From: CAG-390 sp964579135
Lineage (GTDB): Bacteria > Bacillota > Clostridia > Oscillospirales > CAG-272
DNA length: 53,636 nucleotides
Assembly (NCBI GenBank): GCA_964579135.1
Contig: CAZOFD010000010.1
Span: 1-53,636, forward strand
Direction of reading: 5' to 3'
The notes beneath the pieces are model-generated. The model was not told where the DNA came from, did not search any database, and saw only the letters and a list, made by a program, of their open reading frames with translations. The translations under genes and the position numbers were made by a program. This document shows, piece after piece, positions 1-8,073 of the stretch. Position 1 is the stretch's first letter, and every line of letters starts with the position of its first letter.

Positions 1-192
1 ACCAATATCATCCACTGCCCTCTCGGTAAAGTATCTTTCGGTGCGGACAAGATTCGCGAGAACTTCGACGCTCTTGTCGGCGCGGTAATCAAAGCAAAGC
101 CCGCTTCCGCAAAGGGTCAGTATATCAAGAGCTGCGTCGTGGCTTCCACTATGGGCCCCGGCATTAAGATCAACCAAGCAAAACTCGGTTAA
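1..192 (+). CDS. rplA: 50S ribosomal protein L1, C-terminal part
   Basis: The window opens inside this gene, which reads in frame 1 to a TAA at 190-192. The 63 residues match the L1 C-terminus: the GKVSFG segment, the KAKPASAKGQY segment and the near-terminal STMGPGIKIN signature. L1 binds 23S rRNA at the L1 stalk and usually represses its own operon. In most Firmicutes rplJ and rplL follow closely. Here a strong terminator follows within 45 bases and unrelated genes come next, so rplJL must lie elsewhere. The 5' part lies outside the window. Confidence 0.95.
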   Translation, partial: TNIIHCPLGKVSFGADKIRENFDALVGAVIKAKPASAKGQYIKSCVVASTMGPGIKINQAKLG

Positions 193-233
193 TCCGTGTT
201 CCGCCGCGCAAACCTCGGTCAAGCGGCTCGAAC

Positions 234-282
234 AAAACACAATAGGGTGCGACGACTGTCGCACCCTATTGTGTTTTTATTT
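234..282 (+). terminator. Rho-independent terminator after rplA
   Basis: A perfect 20-bp inverted repeat (arms 234-253 and 258-277, loop GACT) is followed by a T-rich run. It closes the ribosomal protein transcript. The 183 bases between it and the next gene (283-465) show no gene or clear signal. Confidence 0.93.
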
Positions 283-465
283 TCTCGCGTCTCGCAAAAT
301 ACGAAACCGACGTCCTGCCGTTATTGTGCACGGTGCAAAGCACGCCTCAGCTCCGCGCTTTGCGCGCCGCGAGAGCAAAACCACGAGTCGGGCGCGTTTT
401 TTGCCGCCTCGCACTCTCGCACCGTTCCGATACCGTTCCCCCGACCGCAAGCGGATGCCTCGTCT

Positions 466-672
466 TCAATCGTACGGCTTTTTTTCATCCGTTATGCCGA
501 GGAGATAGTCCGTTGACGTATTGTAAAGCCGCGCCAGCTCTATCAACGCGTCTATCGGAAGTTGCCTTTTACCGTTTTCATATTGCGAATATGTGTTTTG
601 CTTTATGTGAAGATATTCCGCGACTTGCTTTTGAGTCAAGTCCCTATCTTCTCTGAGATCGCGTATCCGCAT
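466..672 (-). CDS. Small XRE-family (HTH_3) transcriptional regulator
   Basis: A 68-residue protein made almost only of a Cro/C1-type helix-turn-helix: the segments DLTQKQVAEYL, IKQNTYSQYENGKR and IDALIELARLY are the usual XRE helices. The reading frame extends upstream to a GTG at 681, but the ATG at 672 is chosen because AAAGGGTGGG then sits at Shine-Dalgarno distance. It is divergent from the SLOG gene at 978, with which it may form a regulated pair. A TATAAT reading on the minus strand (795-800) could be its -10, but no good -35 was found. Target operators are unknown. Confidence 0.85.
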   Translation of the reverse strand: MRIRDLREDRDLTQKQVAEYLHIKQNTYSQYENGKRQLPIDALIELARLYNTSTDYLLGITDEKKPYD

Positions 673-820
673 TTTTCCCACCCTTTCCCGAACTGTCTAC
701 GGATACGTTGCAAGAAACGGTTCCGCAGGAACAGCGCGGTAACAGCACAGATATCGATCATCTTTATTCAAGCATATCATCCGATTTCGTTAACATTATA
801 TAAAATCGCGCATTGAGATA

Positions 821-849
821 TTGACATATATCGCAAAATGTGATAAAGT
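821..849 (+). promoter_or_regulatory. Sigma-A promoter of the SLOG gene
   Basis: TTGACA at 821-826, 17-base spacer, TAAAGT at 844-849. It would start transcription about 120 bases before the ATG at 978. The rest of the gap 673-977 shows nothing further that I can name. Confidence 0.7.
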
Positions 850-977
850 TTCGATAGGCGAACGAAGTGCGGGAGCCCGCGCCGACGTGTGCCGCCGCTT
901 GCGCGAAACGGCGCGTCGGCAAACGCCTCCGCCCCGCAAATCACCGACACGAAAAAAAGAAAAACGGGAGCGAAAAA

Positions 978-1331
978 ATGAAACTGTTGGTCGCCGGTTC
1001 GAGATCCATCAAAAGTTTCGACCTTGCCGCTCATATCCCCGCCGACACGGAACTTATAATAACCGGCGGCGCTTGCGGTGTGGACGCCGCAGCGGAAAGA
1101 TTTGCCGACGAACACAGGATCTCCAAACTCGTATTGCGTCCGCAATACTCGGTATACCGCAGATCGGCTCCGCTCAAGCGCAACGAACAAATGGTGGATA
1201 TTGCCGACGCGGTGCTCGTCGTTTGGGACGGGCGCTCACGCGGAACTCTCCACACCATAGAATACGCAAAAAAGAAAAACAAAGAGATTTTTTTGATAAA
1301 ATTCGATCCGAATACGCAAAAAAACTCTTGA
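978..1331 (+). CDS. SLOG-domain protein (DUF2493/YspA-like)
   Basis: A 117-residue protein that is one SLOG Rossmann-like domain. Visible motifs are the N-terminal VAGSRS, TGGACGVD (nucleotide-binding loop), RNEQMVDIAD, and WDGRSRGT near the C-terminus. SLOG proteins bind nucleotides or nucleotide-derived ligands; some hydrolyse or sense them, and several act in defence or stress signalling. The function here is not known. Start: ATG at 978 preceded by GGGAGCGAAAAA; the frame is open further upstream but without a ribosome-binding site. The TGA stop lies inside the -35 of the next promoter, so the two transcripts abut. An XRE regulator is divergent upstream. Confidence 0.82.
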   Translation: MKLLVAGSRSIKSFDLAAHIPADTELIITGGACGVDAAAERFADEHRISKLVLRPQYSVYRRSAPLKRNEQMVDIADAVLVVWDGRSRGTLHTIEYAKKKNKEIFLIKFDPNTQKNS

Positions 1332-1356
1332 CAGATGAAAAAAACGGTGATATAAT
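1328..1356 (+). promoter_or_regulatory. Consensus promoter of the T-box leader
   Basis: TTGACA (1328-1333), 17-base spacer, TATAAT (1351-1356): a perfect sigma-A promoter. Its -35 overlaps the SLOG stop codon (1329-1331). Confidence 0.93.
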
Positions 1357-1362
1357 CCCAAT

Positions 1363-1647
1363 ATCCAATTTAATAGCGGTAGTTTTAAAGGCTGTGACGA
1401 AGACGGTCGGTCGAATATTGCGCGCAGAGAAACGGTGGTCGGTGCAAACCGTTGGCAATTCGGCAAAGATCCATCACTTCCGAGCCGAAAGCGTGAGTTC
1501 CCTCGGGTGCAAGCGTTTTCCGCGAGCGCGACGTTACGGCGCAGGGCTTGTTTGAGTCCGAGAGTGGCACGAAAGTGCAATTTGAGTGGTACCGCGGAAG
1601 TTTTATACTCCCGTCTCAAGAAAGATCTTGAGGCGTTTTTTGTTTTT
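1363..1647 (+). promoter_or_regulatory. T-box riboswitch, probably tRNA-Ile responsive
   Basis: The leader has the T-box core GAGTGGTACCGCGG at 1584-1597, preceded by a small hairpin (1567-1578). A 10-bp intrinsic terminator follows (arms 1612-1621 and 1626-1635, then a T run). Stem I can be folded by eye: 1390-1393 with 1483-1486, 1399-1402 with 1477-1480, and 1405-1408 with 1468-1471. This leaves an internal loop whose 3' side reads CAUCA. The best specifier is AUC (Ile, 1473-1475) followed by a purine. The bulge UGGU (1587-1590) would pair with an ACCA tRNA end, fitting tRNA-Ile (discriminator A) but not tRNA-His, the other reading (CAU). Uncharged tRNA should favour read-through into the gene at 1720. 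The T-box call is firm; the amino acid is inferred. Confidence 0.9.
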
Positions 1648-1719
1648 TGCCGCGACAAAAGCGCCTAATATCACAAGAAAGGAAGTTTTCTTTTACAAAA
1701 GAAAGCAACGGTCAAAACG

Positions 1720-3981
1720 ATGAACAAAGAGATTCTCGAGGTCGCATCCCGCATACGCACGTTGCGCGAGGTGTCGGGTATGAGCCTAAAAGAGGCGGCT
1801 TTGCGCACGGAAGTGTCGGAGGAGGAATATCGCGAACTCGAAACCGGGTTGCGCGACTTCCCTTTTACCTTTATATACAAAGCCGCGAGCACTTTCGGCG
1901 TTGAGATGCGCGATATTTTGGAGGGTACGTCACCCAGCCTTTCGCTCTACACCGTTACGCGAAGCGGCGAAGGCGCGCCGATTGCGCGCAACACCGGATT
2001 TACGTATATGAACCTCGCCCCCTCTTTTCGCCATAAGACCGCCGAGCCGTTCCTCGTAACCGTCCCCCAAAACGACGGCGAAGCGGTATACAGCCGACAC
2101 AACGGTCAGGAGATCGACATCGTCCTCGAGGGCAAGCTCGAGATAAGGATCCACAATCGCGTTGAATTGCTGACCGCGGGAGACACCATATATTATAACA
2201 GCGCCGCGCCCCACGCTCTTCGCGGCATCGGCGGCGACTGCAAGATCTACGCGATAGTACTGAAACCGACGGAGGACGACGACTCGTTTACCCGCGAGGA
2301 ATTATCGTACGACGCGGAGCCCACGAAAGATCAGGGCACCGTCGCCGACGATTTTATCTCCTGCAAACTTAACGAAAACGGCGTCCTTTCCGAAATAAAG
2401 TTCAAAAACGCGGACAAATTCAATTTTGCCTACGACTGCGTAGACAAAATCGCCGAAAAGACCCCCGACAAACGCGCAATGCTTTGGGTCTCGAACGACA
2501 AACGCGAGCACACCTTTACTTTCGGTGATATGAAAAAATATTCGAATATGACCGCCAACTACTTCGAAAGCCTCGGCATACGCCGCGGAGATCGAGTTAT
2601 GCTCGTACTGAAAAGGCATTATCAATTCTGGTTTTGCATGCTTGCTCTCCACAAGATCGGCGCGATCGTCATCCCCGCGACAAACCAGCTTGTGGAGCAC
2701 GACTTCAGCTACAGATACCGCGCCGCAGGCGTAAAAGCCATAGTTTGCACCTCCGACGGCGAAACGCACCTGCACGCCGCGCGAGCTTGCGAAGAATTCC
2801 CCGATATGATAAAGATTATGGTCGGCGCAAAATGCGACGGATGGAGAGACTTTAACAGCGAGATGGCGTTGGCATCCGATTCGTATCCCCGTCGCGCGGA
2901 TTCTCCCTGCGGCGAAGACCCGATGCTTATGCTGTTCACTTCGGGCACGTCGGGCTACCCGCGCATTGCGGAGCACAACTACAAATATGCTCTCGGTCAC
3001 TATATAACGGCTCGCTATTGGCATAACGTACACCCCGACGGGCTCCACTTTACCATTTCCGACACGGGCTGGGGCAAAGCGCTTTGGGGCAAATTCTACG
3101 GGCAATGGCTTTGCGAAGCGGCAACGTTTACGTATGATTTCGACCGTTTCAGTTCCGAGGATATTTTGCCTATGTTCGCAAAATACAACATATCCACGTT
3201 CTGCGCACCGCCGACGATGTATCGTTTCTTTATCAGAGAAGATCTTTCGAAATACGATCTCTCCTCCATCAAATACGCAACGACCGCAGGCGAAGCCCTC
3301 AACCCCGAGGTCTCGAACGTATTTTACGCGGCAACGGGTCTGCGCATAATGGAGGGCTTCGGGCAAACGGAAACCACCCTGTCCATCGGCAACCTTGTCG
3401 GTACCACCCCGAAGATCGGCTCTATGGGCACGCCGTCCCCTATGTACGACGTTAAATTGCTCGACGCCGACGGGAACGAGTGCGCCCCCGGCGAGACCGG
3501 CGAGATATGCATCGATCTCGGAAACGGCAAACCTTGCGGCTTGTTTATGGGTTATTATCGCGACGAGGCGCGCACAAACGAAGTTATGCACGACGGATTC
3601 TATCACACGGGCGACACCGCAACGCGAGACGAGGACGGATATTTTTGGTACGTCGGTCGCGTAGACGACGTTATCAAATCCAGCGGCTACCGCATAGGGC
3701 CGTTTGAGATAGAAAGCGTGCTTATGGAGTTGCCGTACGTGCTCGAGTGTGCCATCACGGGCGTCCCCGATCCGATACGCGGTCAGGTCGTAAAAGCCAC
3801 GATAGTCCTGACGCGTGGCACGACCGGCTCCGACGAGCTGAAACGCGAGATCCAAACTTACGTTAAAACTCACACCGCACCGTACAAATACCCGCGCATA
3901 GTGGAATTTGTCGACGAGTTGCCAAAGACCATAAGCGGAAAAGTCAGACGTGTGGAGATCCGCGCAAAAGACAGCAAATAA
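1720..3981 (+). CDS. HTH-cupin-AMP-forming acyl-CoA ligase fusion
   Basis: A 753-residue protein with three parts: an XRE-type helix-turn-helix (about 9-66), a cupin domain (about 108-182, with HNGQEIDIVLEGKLE and a C-terminal H), and a complete ANL-family adenylating enzyme (about 240-750). The last shows the P-loop TSGTSGYPR (407-415; the usual Lys after Pro is Arg), GFGQTETT, the YHTGD motif, GRVDDVIKSSGYRIGP, and the C-terminal catalytic Lys in TISGKVRR. It most resembles medium-chain or aryl acyl-CoA synthetases. The HTH-cupin part suggests ligand-responsive DNA binding or regulation of the enzyme. The T-box leader ties expression to an amino acid, probably isoleucine, so a branched-chain or amino-acid-derived carboxylic acid is a reasonable substrate guess. 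The substrate itself is not visible in the sequence. Confidence 0.88.
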   Translation: MNKEILEVASRIRTLREVSGMSLKEAALRTEVSEEEYRELETGLRDFPFTFIYKAASTFGVEMRDILEGTSPSLSLYTVTRSGEGAPIARNTGFTYMNLAPSFRHKTAEPFLVTVPQNDGEAVYSRHNGQEIDIVLEGKLEIRIHNRVELLTAGDTIYYNSAAPHALRGIGGDCKIYAIVLKPTEDDDSFTREELSYDAEPTKDQGTVADDFISCKLNENGVLSEIKFKNADKFNFAYDCVDKIAEKTPDKRAMLWVSNDKREHTFTFGDMKKYSNMTANYFESLGIRRGDRVMLVLKRHYQFWFCMLALHKIGAIVIPATNQLVEHDFSYRYRAAGVKAIVCTSDGETHLHAARACEEFPDMIKIMVGAKCDGWRDFNSEMALASDSYPRRADSPCGEDPMLMLFTSGTSGYPRIAEHNYKYALGHYITARYWHNVHPDGLHFTISDTGWGKALWGKFYGQWLCEAATFTYDFDRFSSEDILPMFAKYNISTFCAPPTMYRFFIREDLSKYDLSSIKYATTAGEALNPEVSNVFYAATGLRIMEGFGQTETTLSIGNLVGTTPKIGSMGTPSPMYDVKLLDADGNECAPGETGEICIDLGNGKPCGLFMGYYRDEARTNEVMHDGFYHTGDTATRDEDGYFWYVGRVDDVIKSSGYRIGPFEIESVLMELPYVLECAITGVPDPIRGQVVKATIVLTRGTTGSDELKREIQTYVKTHTAPYKYPRIVEFVDELPKTISGKVRRVEIRAKDSK

Positions 3982-4009
3982 AACTTTCGCCATACAACCG
4001 AAATCGCTT

Positions 4010-4039
4010 AAAGACCGTGCCCCCAAGGCACGGTCTTTT
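4010..4039 (+). terminator. Rho-independent terminator
   Basis: A 12-bp perfect stem (4010-4021 with 4027-4038) ends in TTTT; it closes the T-box/AMP-ligase transcript. Confidence 0.88.
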
Positions 4040-4225
4040 GCGTTGCCGTCTCTTACGGTTTTGCAGCCTCGCACGGTTTGCCTCGGGGCGTTTGCCGTTA
4101 TCGCCCCGCCCGTTCTGACACGGGACAAAACGAAATAAAATATAAAGAGCGGATAAGGCGACGATCGCCGACGCCCGCAGCAAGCGATCTTTATCGACAA
4201 TACCGATATTTCGGAGGATAAAAAT

Positions 4226-5050
4226 ATGGCAAACCCAAATATGAAAAAATCAAAAAACGACTCCCCCGGCACAAACAGCTCTTGCGAATCGGCAACGGCA
4301 GCGCACCGCCATCGCCGCACCGCCCTTACCGTCCTCGCGTTTTTGCTGTTCGCCGCGACGTTTGTCGCAATTTCGCTCGCGCTCGACGCTTACGGGCAAA
4401 AATTTTCGCCAAAAGCAAGCGTCGCGTCTGCCGCAAGCGAAAAAAGGAAAACCGTCGTTGTAGACGCGGGGCACGGAGGAGAAGACGGCGGTGCGATAGG
4501 CGCAAACGGAGTGTACGAAAAAGACCTTAACCTCGCGCTTGCCGAAGATCTTCGCGTGCTTTTATCCCTCACGGGTGCAAACGTCGTGCCGACCCGTATA
4601 GGCGACGTCGCCCTTTACGACGAAGAGGCGGCGATACGCGGGCAAAAAAAGGCGTCGGATCTCGCCGCACGCCTCAAGATCGCCGAAGACTGCGAGTGCG
4701 ACGCCCTCGTCAGCATACATATGAACTCTTTCCCCGACGCAAAATATTACGGACTTCAGGTATACTATTCGCCGAATGCCCCCGAGAGCCTCGAAATCGC
4801 CAAGACCGTCGCCGCGACCAACCGCGCCCTTTTGCAATCCGACAACCGCCGCGACGTAAAACCGTCGGGAGGCAGGATATTTTTGCTTGATCGCATAAAG
4901 CGCCCCGCCGTTATGGTGGAGTGCGGCTTTATCTCAAACCCGCGGGAGTGCGAACTGTTGTGCAGCGACAACTACCGCCGCAAACTTGCGCAAACACTGT
5001 TTTTCGCTCTTTGCGAATCGCTTTTTTCCGACGAGGGAACTTTATCTTGA
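4226..5050 (+). CDS. cwlD: N-acetylmuramoyl-L-alanine amidase, CwlD-like (Amidase_3)
   Basis: A 274-residue protein with a short charged N-terminus, one membrane segment (about 32-53) and an Amidase_3 domain. The zinc and catalytic residues are all present: His83 in DAGHGGEDGG, Glu98 in NGVYEKD, His165 in SIHMNSF, and the catalytic Glu232 in VECGFISN. Size and layout fit CwlD, which makes muramic-delta-lactam in the spore cortex, although a vegetative amidase cannot be excluded. Start ATG 4226 follows CGGAGGATAAAAAT. The gene ends at the promoter of radA. Confidence 0.85.
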   Translation: MANPNMKKSKNDSPGTNSSCESATAAHRHRRTALTVLAFLLFAATFVAISLALDAYGQKFSPKASVASAASEKRKTVVVDAGHGGEDGGAIGANGVYEKDLNLALAEDLRVLLSLTGANVVPTRIGDVALYDEEAAIRGQKKASDLAARLKIAEDCECDALVSIHMNSFPDAKYYGLQVYYSPNAPESLEIAKTVAATNRALLQSDNRRDVKPSGGRIFLLDRIKRPAVMVECGFISNPRECELLCSDNYRRKLAQTLFFALCESLFSDEGTLS

Positions 5051-5075
5051 CGATGACGCGGATTTAATATATAAT
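5047..5075 (+). promoter_or_regulatory. Promoter of radA
   Basis: TTGACG (5047-5052), 17 bases, TATAAT (5070-5075). The -35 overlaps the amidase stop codon, so radA can be transcribed on its own. Confidence 0.78.
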
Positions 5076-5126
5076 TGAGTCAGAAAAGCATATGCCGTTT
5101 GCATCTCGGCAGGAAACGAGGAAACC

Positions 5127-6512
5127 GTGAAAGGTCCGAAGACCGTATACATTTGCACCTCTTGCGAATACGAAAGCGCAAAATGGCTCGGAAAGTGCCC
5201 GAAATGCGGCGCGTGGAACTCTTTTTCCGAGGACGTTGTCGACCCCACCCCCGCAAAGCCGGCGGATACGCGTCGGCAACTGAGTTTCGGCTCCGACGGC
5301 ACGCGCGCGCTTTCCGAACTCACGGGAGACGAATGTATACGCTCCGACACGGGTCTTGCCGAACTTGACCGCGTACTCGGCGGCGGTCTCGTTCGCGGCA
5401 GCGTCGTTTTGCTCACCGGCGAGCCGGGCATAGGCAAATCCACACTGCTCCTGCAGATAAGCGGTATACTCGGCGAAACGCGCCGCGTACTCTACATATC
5501 GGGCGAGGAATCGGGCGGGCAGCTCAAACTGCGTGCCGAAAGGCTCGGCGTTTGCGGCGACAATCTTTTCGTCCTGACAGAGACCAACATCGAAAAGATC
5601 GTCAAAGAAACCGAAAAATTGCGCCCCGACGTGATGATAGTAGACTCGATACAAACGATCTATTCGCCCGTTTCCGCCTCGTCACCCGGCAGCATCGCGC
5701 AGGTGCGCGAATGTGCTTTGGCTTTTATCGCAAAAGCAAAAAACGACGGGATATCCGTTATCCTCGTCGGACACGTTAACAAAGAGGGATCTATCGCAGG
5801 TCCCAAGCTGCTCGAACATATGGTCGACGCCGTACTTCGCTTCGAGGGCGAACATCAGCAGGCATACCGGATAATACGCGCGGTAAAAAACAGATATGGC
5901 TCGACAAACGAGATCGGCGTATTCGAGATGACGGATCGCGGTCTTTGCGAAGTACCGAACCCCTCCGAGTCTCTTTTGGCGGGCAGACCGAAAAACGTTT
6001 CGGGCAACTGCGCCGTTTGCACGCTCGAGGGGACGCGCCCCATAATCGCGGAGGTTCAGGCGCTCGTTTGTCCGACGTCGTTTCCCGCACCGCGGCGCAC
6101 CGTAAACGGGCTCGATTACAATCGCATATGCCTTATCACCGCCGTGCTTGAAAAGCGGCTCGGGCTCCGATTCTCCTCAAACGATATTTATTTGAACGTT
6201 ATCGGTGGCATAAGGATAGACGAGCCCGCCTCCGACCTTGCCGTCGCGCTTGCGATGATATCCTCGATAACGGACAAGATCGTTCCCGCCGATCTGACGG
6301 CGATAGGCGAGATAGGTCTCGCCGGCGAATGCCGTGCCGTTTCGCAACTCGAAACGCGCGTAAAAGAAGCGGAGCGCCTCGGCTTTGCACGCGCGGTAGT
6401 CCCATATAGAAACGTCGAAACGCGCCCAATAGAATCGTCTATCAAGCTCATCCCCGTAAAAAGCGTGTACGAGGTCGTATCCTTGTTGGCAGAAGCAAAA
6501 AAAGCCGAGTAA
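5127..6512 (+). CDS. radA: DNA repair protein RadA/Sms
   Basis: A 461-residue protein of the usual RadA length and order: a C4 zinc finger (Cys10, 13, 24, 27), a RecA-like ATPase with Walker A GEPGIGKST (98-106), the RadA motif at 254-258, and a C-terminal Lon-protease-like domain. The motif reads KNRYG where most RadA proteins have KNRFG, a conservative change. RadA drives branch migration in recombination and repair. The start is a GTG at 5127 preceded by AGGAAACGAGG. The stop codon sits inside the terminator stem that follows. Confidence 0.95.
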   Translation: MKGPKTVYICTSCEYESAKWLGKCPKCGAWNSFSEDVVDPTPAKPADTRRQLSFGSDGTRALSELTGDECIRSDTGLAELDRVLGGGLVRGSVVLLTGEPGIGKSTLLLQISGILGETRRVLYISGEESGGQLKLRAERLGVCGDNLFVLTETNIEKIVKETEKLRPDVMIVDSIQTIYSPVSASSPGSIAQVRECALAFIAKAKNDGISVILVGHVNKEGSIAGPKLLEHMVDAVLRFEGEHQQAYRIIRAVKNRYGSTNEIGVFEMTDRGLCEVPNPSESLLAGRPKNVSGNCAVCTLEGTRPIIAEVQALVCPTSFPAPRRTVNGLDYNRICLITAVLEKRLGLRFSSNDIYLNVIGGIRIDEPASDLAVALAMISSITDKIVPADLTAIGEIGLAGECRAVSQLETRVKEAERLGFARAVVPYRNVETRPIESSIKLIPVKSVYEVVSLLAEAKKAE

Positions 6513-6526
6513 AAACTCGGCTTTTT
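6498..6526. terminator. Bidirectional terminator between radA and eno
   Basis: Stem of 13 bp (6498-6510 with 6514-6526) with A run and T run on the two sides, so it can end radA on the plus strand and enolase on the minus strand. It contains the radA TAA. Confidence 0.88.
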
Positions 6527-6615
6527 TGCCGATCTCACCGCAGTCCGACCGAAGGCTCTCGTTTTGGCGAAAACGCCGCCTTGCAGAGCTGCCGGAGCAA
6601 TTTGAAGCCTCGTTC

Positions 6616-7920
6616 TCAGGCGAGCGTCGCGCCCCGCGGGCATTTTTTTACGCGAGCGGAGCCATACCTCGCCCATTCGCCGATCTCCGACTCTATCTCG
6701 GTCAGTCTGTTGTATTTTGCGGTGCGCTCGCCGCGGCACGGGGCTCCGGCTTTTATATACTGCGCCCCGAGCCCCACCGCAATATCGGCAAGCGCGTCGT
6801 CCGCCGTTTCTCCGGAGCGGTGCGAAACTATATACGAGTAGTTCGATGCCGCCGCCATCTCGCAAACGGCAACGGTGTCGGAAAGCGTGCCTATTTGATT
6901 GGGCTTTACCAAAACGGCGTTGGCGGCGCCGAGTTCGATGCCCGTTTTCAATCTCGACGGATTCGTTACGAAAAGATCGTCGCCTACCGTCATAATATCG
7001 TTACCGAGACGATCCGTCAAGCGCTGCCACGCGGCAAAATCCCGCTGATCGAGCCCGTCCTCGATCGAACAAACGGGATATTTTTCGCATAGTCCGCACC
7101 AATATTCGATAAGTTCGTCGGCTGTATATACGTCACCTCGTTTGCCTCGTCGGTACACGCCCTCGCCGGGCACGAACCATTCGCTTGCGGCGGCGTCGAG
7201 CGCGATGCGAACGCCGCAGGAGCCGTAGCCCGCCGCATCTATCGCCTCGCAAATAACGTCGAGCGCTTCCTCGTCGGAATCGAAGTTCGGAGCGTAGCCG
7301 CCCTCGTCGCCGACAGCCGACGACAAGCCGCGCGCCGATATCACCGCTCCCAAAGCGTGATATATCTCGCTCCCCTGCCGCAATGCTTCGGCAAAACTGC
7401 CGGCTCCTTTCGGCACGACCATAAACTCCTGCACCTCGACGTTGTTCGAAGCGTGTGCACCGCCGTTTAAGATATTGAACATCGGCACAGGCAGGCGCAT
7501 TGCCCGCGTGCCGCCGATATAGCGCCAAAACGGCATACCGAGGCTCGCCCCCGCGGCACGTGACGCCGCCACCGAAACTGCGAGAACCGCATTGGCGCCG
7601 AGTCGCGAGAGATCGGAGGTACCGTCAAGCTTACGCATTTCGCCGTCGATCTCTCCGAGGTTTGAGGCGGCGTGCCCCGCAAGCGCCGCCGATATCTCGC
7701 CGTTCACTGCCTCAACCGCTGCGAGAACGCCGCGCCCGCCGTATCTTGCGCCGCCGTCGCGCCGCTCGTGCGCCTCGTATATCCCCGTAGACGCACCCGA
7801 CGGCACCGAAGCGCGGGCACAGACGCCGCAGACAAGCGTTACCGTCGCCTCTACGGTCGGATTGCCGCGTGAATCGAGTATCTCTCTTGCCGTCACCTTT
7901 TCTATAACGCTTTTTTTCAA
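6616..7920 (-). CDS. eno: Enolase (phosphopyruvate hydratase)
   Basis: A 434-residue protein converting 2-phosphoglycerate to phosphoenolpyruvate. Family motifs are intact: ILDSRGNPTVE, the flexible loop SGASTG, VGDEGGYAPN, the metal ligand in SIEDGLDQ, GDDLFVTN, the catalytic Lys in LVKPNQIGT, and SHRSGET. The start is taken as a TTG at 7918-7920: it follows AAGGGGG at good distance and gives the normal enolase N-terminus (KKSVIEKVTAREI). The frame is open further upstream to 8019, but that extension would lie across the divergent promoter region. It is monocistronic and convergent with radA. Confidence 0.95.
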   Translation of the reverse strand: MKKSVIEKVTAREILDSRGNPTVEATVTLVCGVCARASVPSGASTGIYEAHERRDGGARYGGRGVLAAVEAVNGEISAALAGHAASNLGEIDGEMRKLDGTSDLSRLGANAVLAVSVAASRAAGASLGMPFWRYIGGTRAMRLPVPMFNILNGGAHASNNVEVQEFMVVPKGAGSFAEALRQGSEIYHALGAVISARGLSSAVGDEGGYAPNFDSDEEALDVICEAIDAAGYGSCGVRIALDAAASEWFVPGEGVYRRGKRGDVYTADELIEYWCGLCEKYPVCSIEDGLDQRDFAAWQRLTDRLGNDIMTVGDDLFVTNPSRLKTGIELGAANAVLVKPNQIGTLSDTVAVCEMAAASNYSYIVSHRSGETADDALADIAVGLGAQYIKAGAPCRGERTAKYNRLTEIESEIGEWARYGSARVKKCPRGATLA

Positions 7921-8003
7921 ATTCTTTTTCCCCCTTATATGCTTTTTCCCTACGCTCGGATTATTCGCCCTCGGGCAACCGTTTATTCGCTCAAACGGCG
8001 GTA

Positions 8004-8032
8004 TTGACATTTTTTTCACTATGCGGTATAAT
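8004..8032 (+). promoter_or_regulatory. Consensus promoter of the PTS IIC-like gene
   Basis: TTGACA (8004-8009), 17 bases, TATAAT (8027-8032). The -10 context ATGCGGTATAATTAA (8021-8035) is repeated exactly at the acyl carrier protein promoter (14405-14419). Confidence 0.93.
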
Positions 8033-8073
8033 TAAGTTTGATATTATCTAAAATACGATTAAGGACTCCACGA

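Noticed and set aside
1472..1474. CAU (His) as T-box specifier
   Set aside because: tRNA-His has a C discriminator and would need UGGG; the leader has UGGU. CAU is also not followed by a purine, while AUC is.
4115..4146. CTGACA with TAAAAT/TATAAA as a cwlD promoter
   Set aside because: Spacing is 15 or 20 bases, not convincing.
2302..4320. A 672-codon open frame on the minus strand opposite the HTH-cupin-ligase gene
   Set aside because: It is antisense to a gene with clear domains, contains no recognisable motif, and arises from codon bias. The same holds for the long plus-strand frames at 49358-51280 and 51642-53468.
7921..8019. Upstream extension of enolase to 8019
   Set aside because: It would add 33 residues not seen in enolases and covers the opposing -35; the TTG at 7918-7920 has a good ribosome-binding site.
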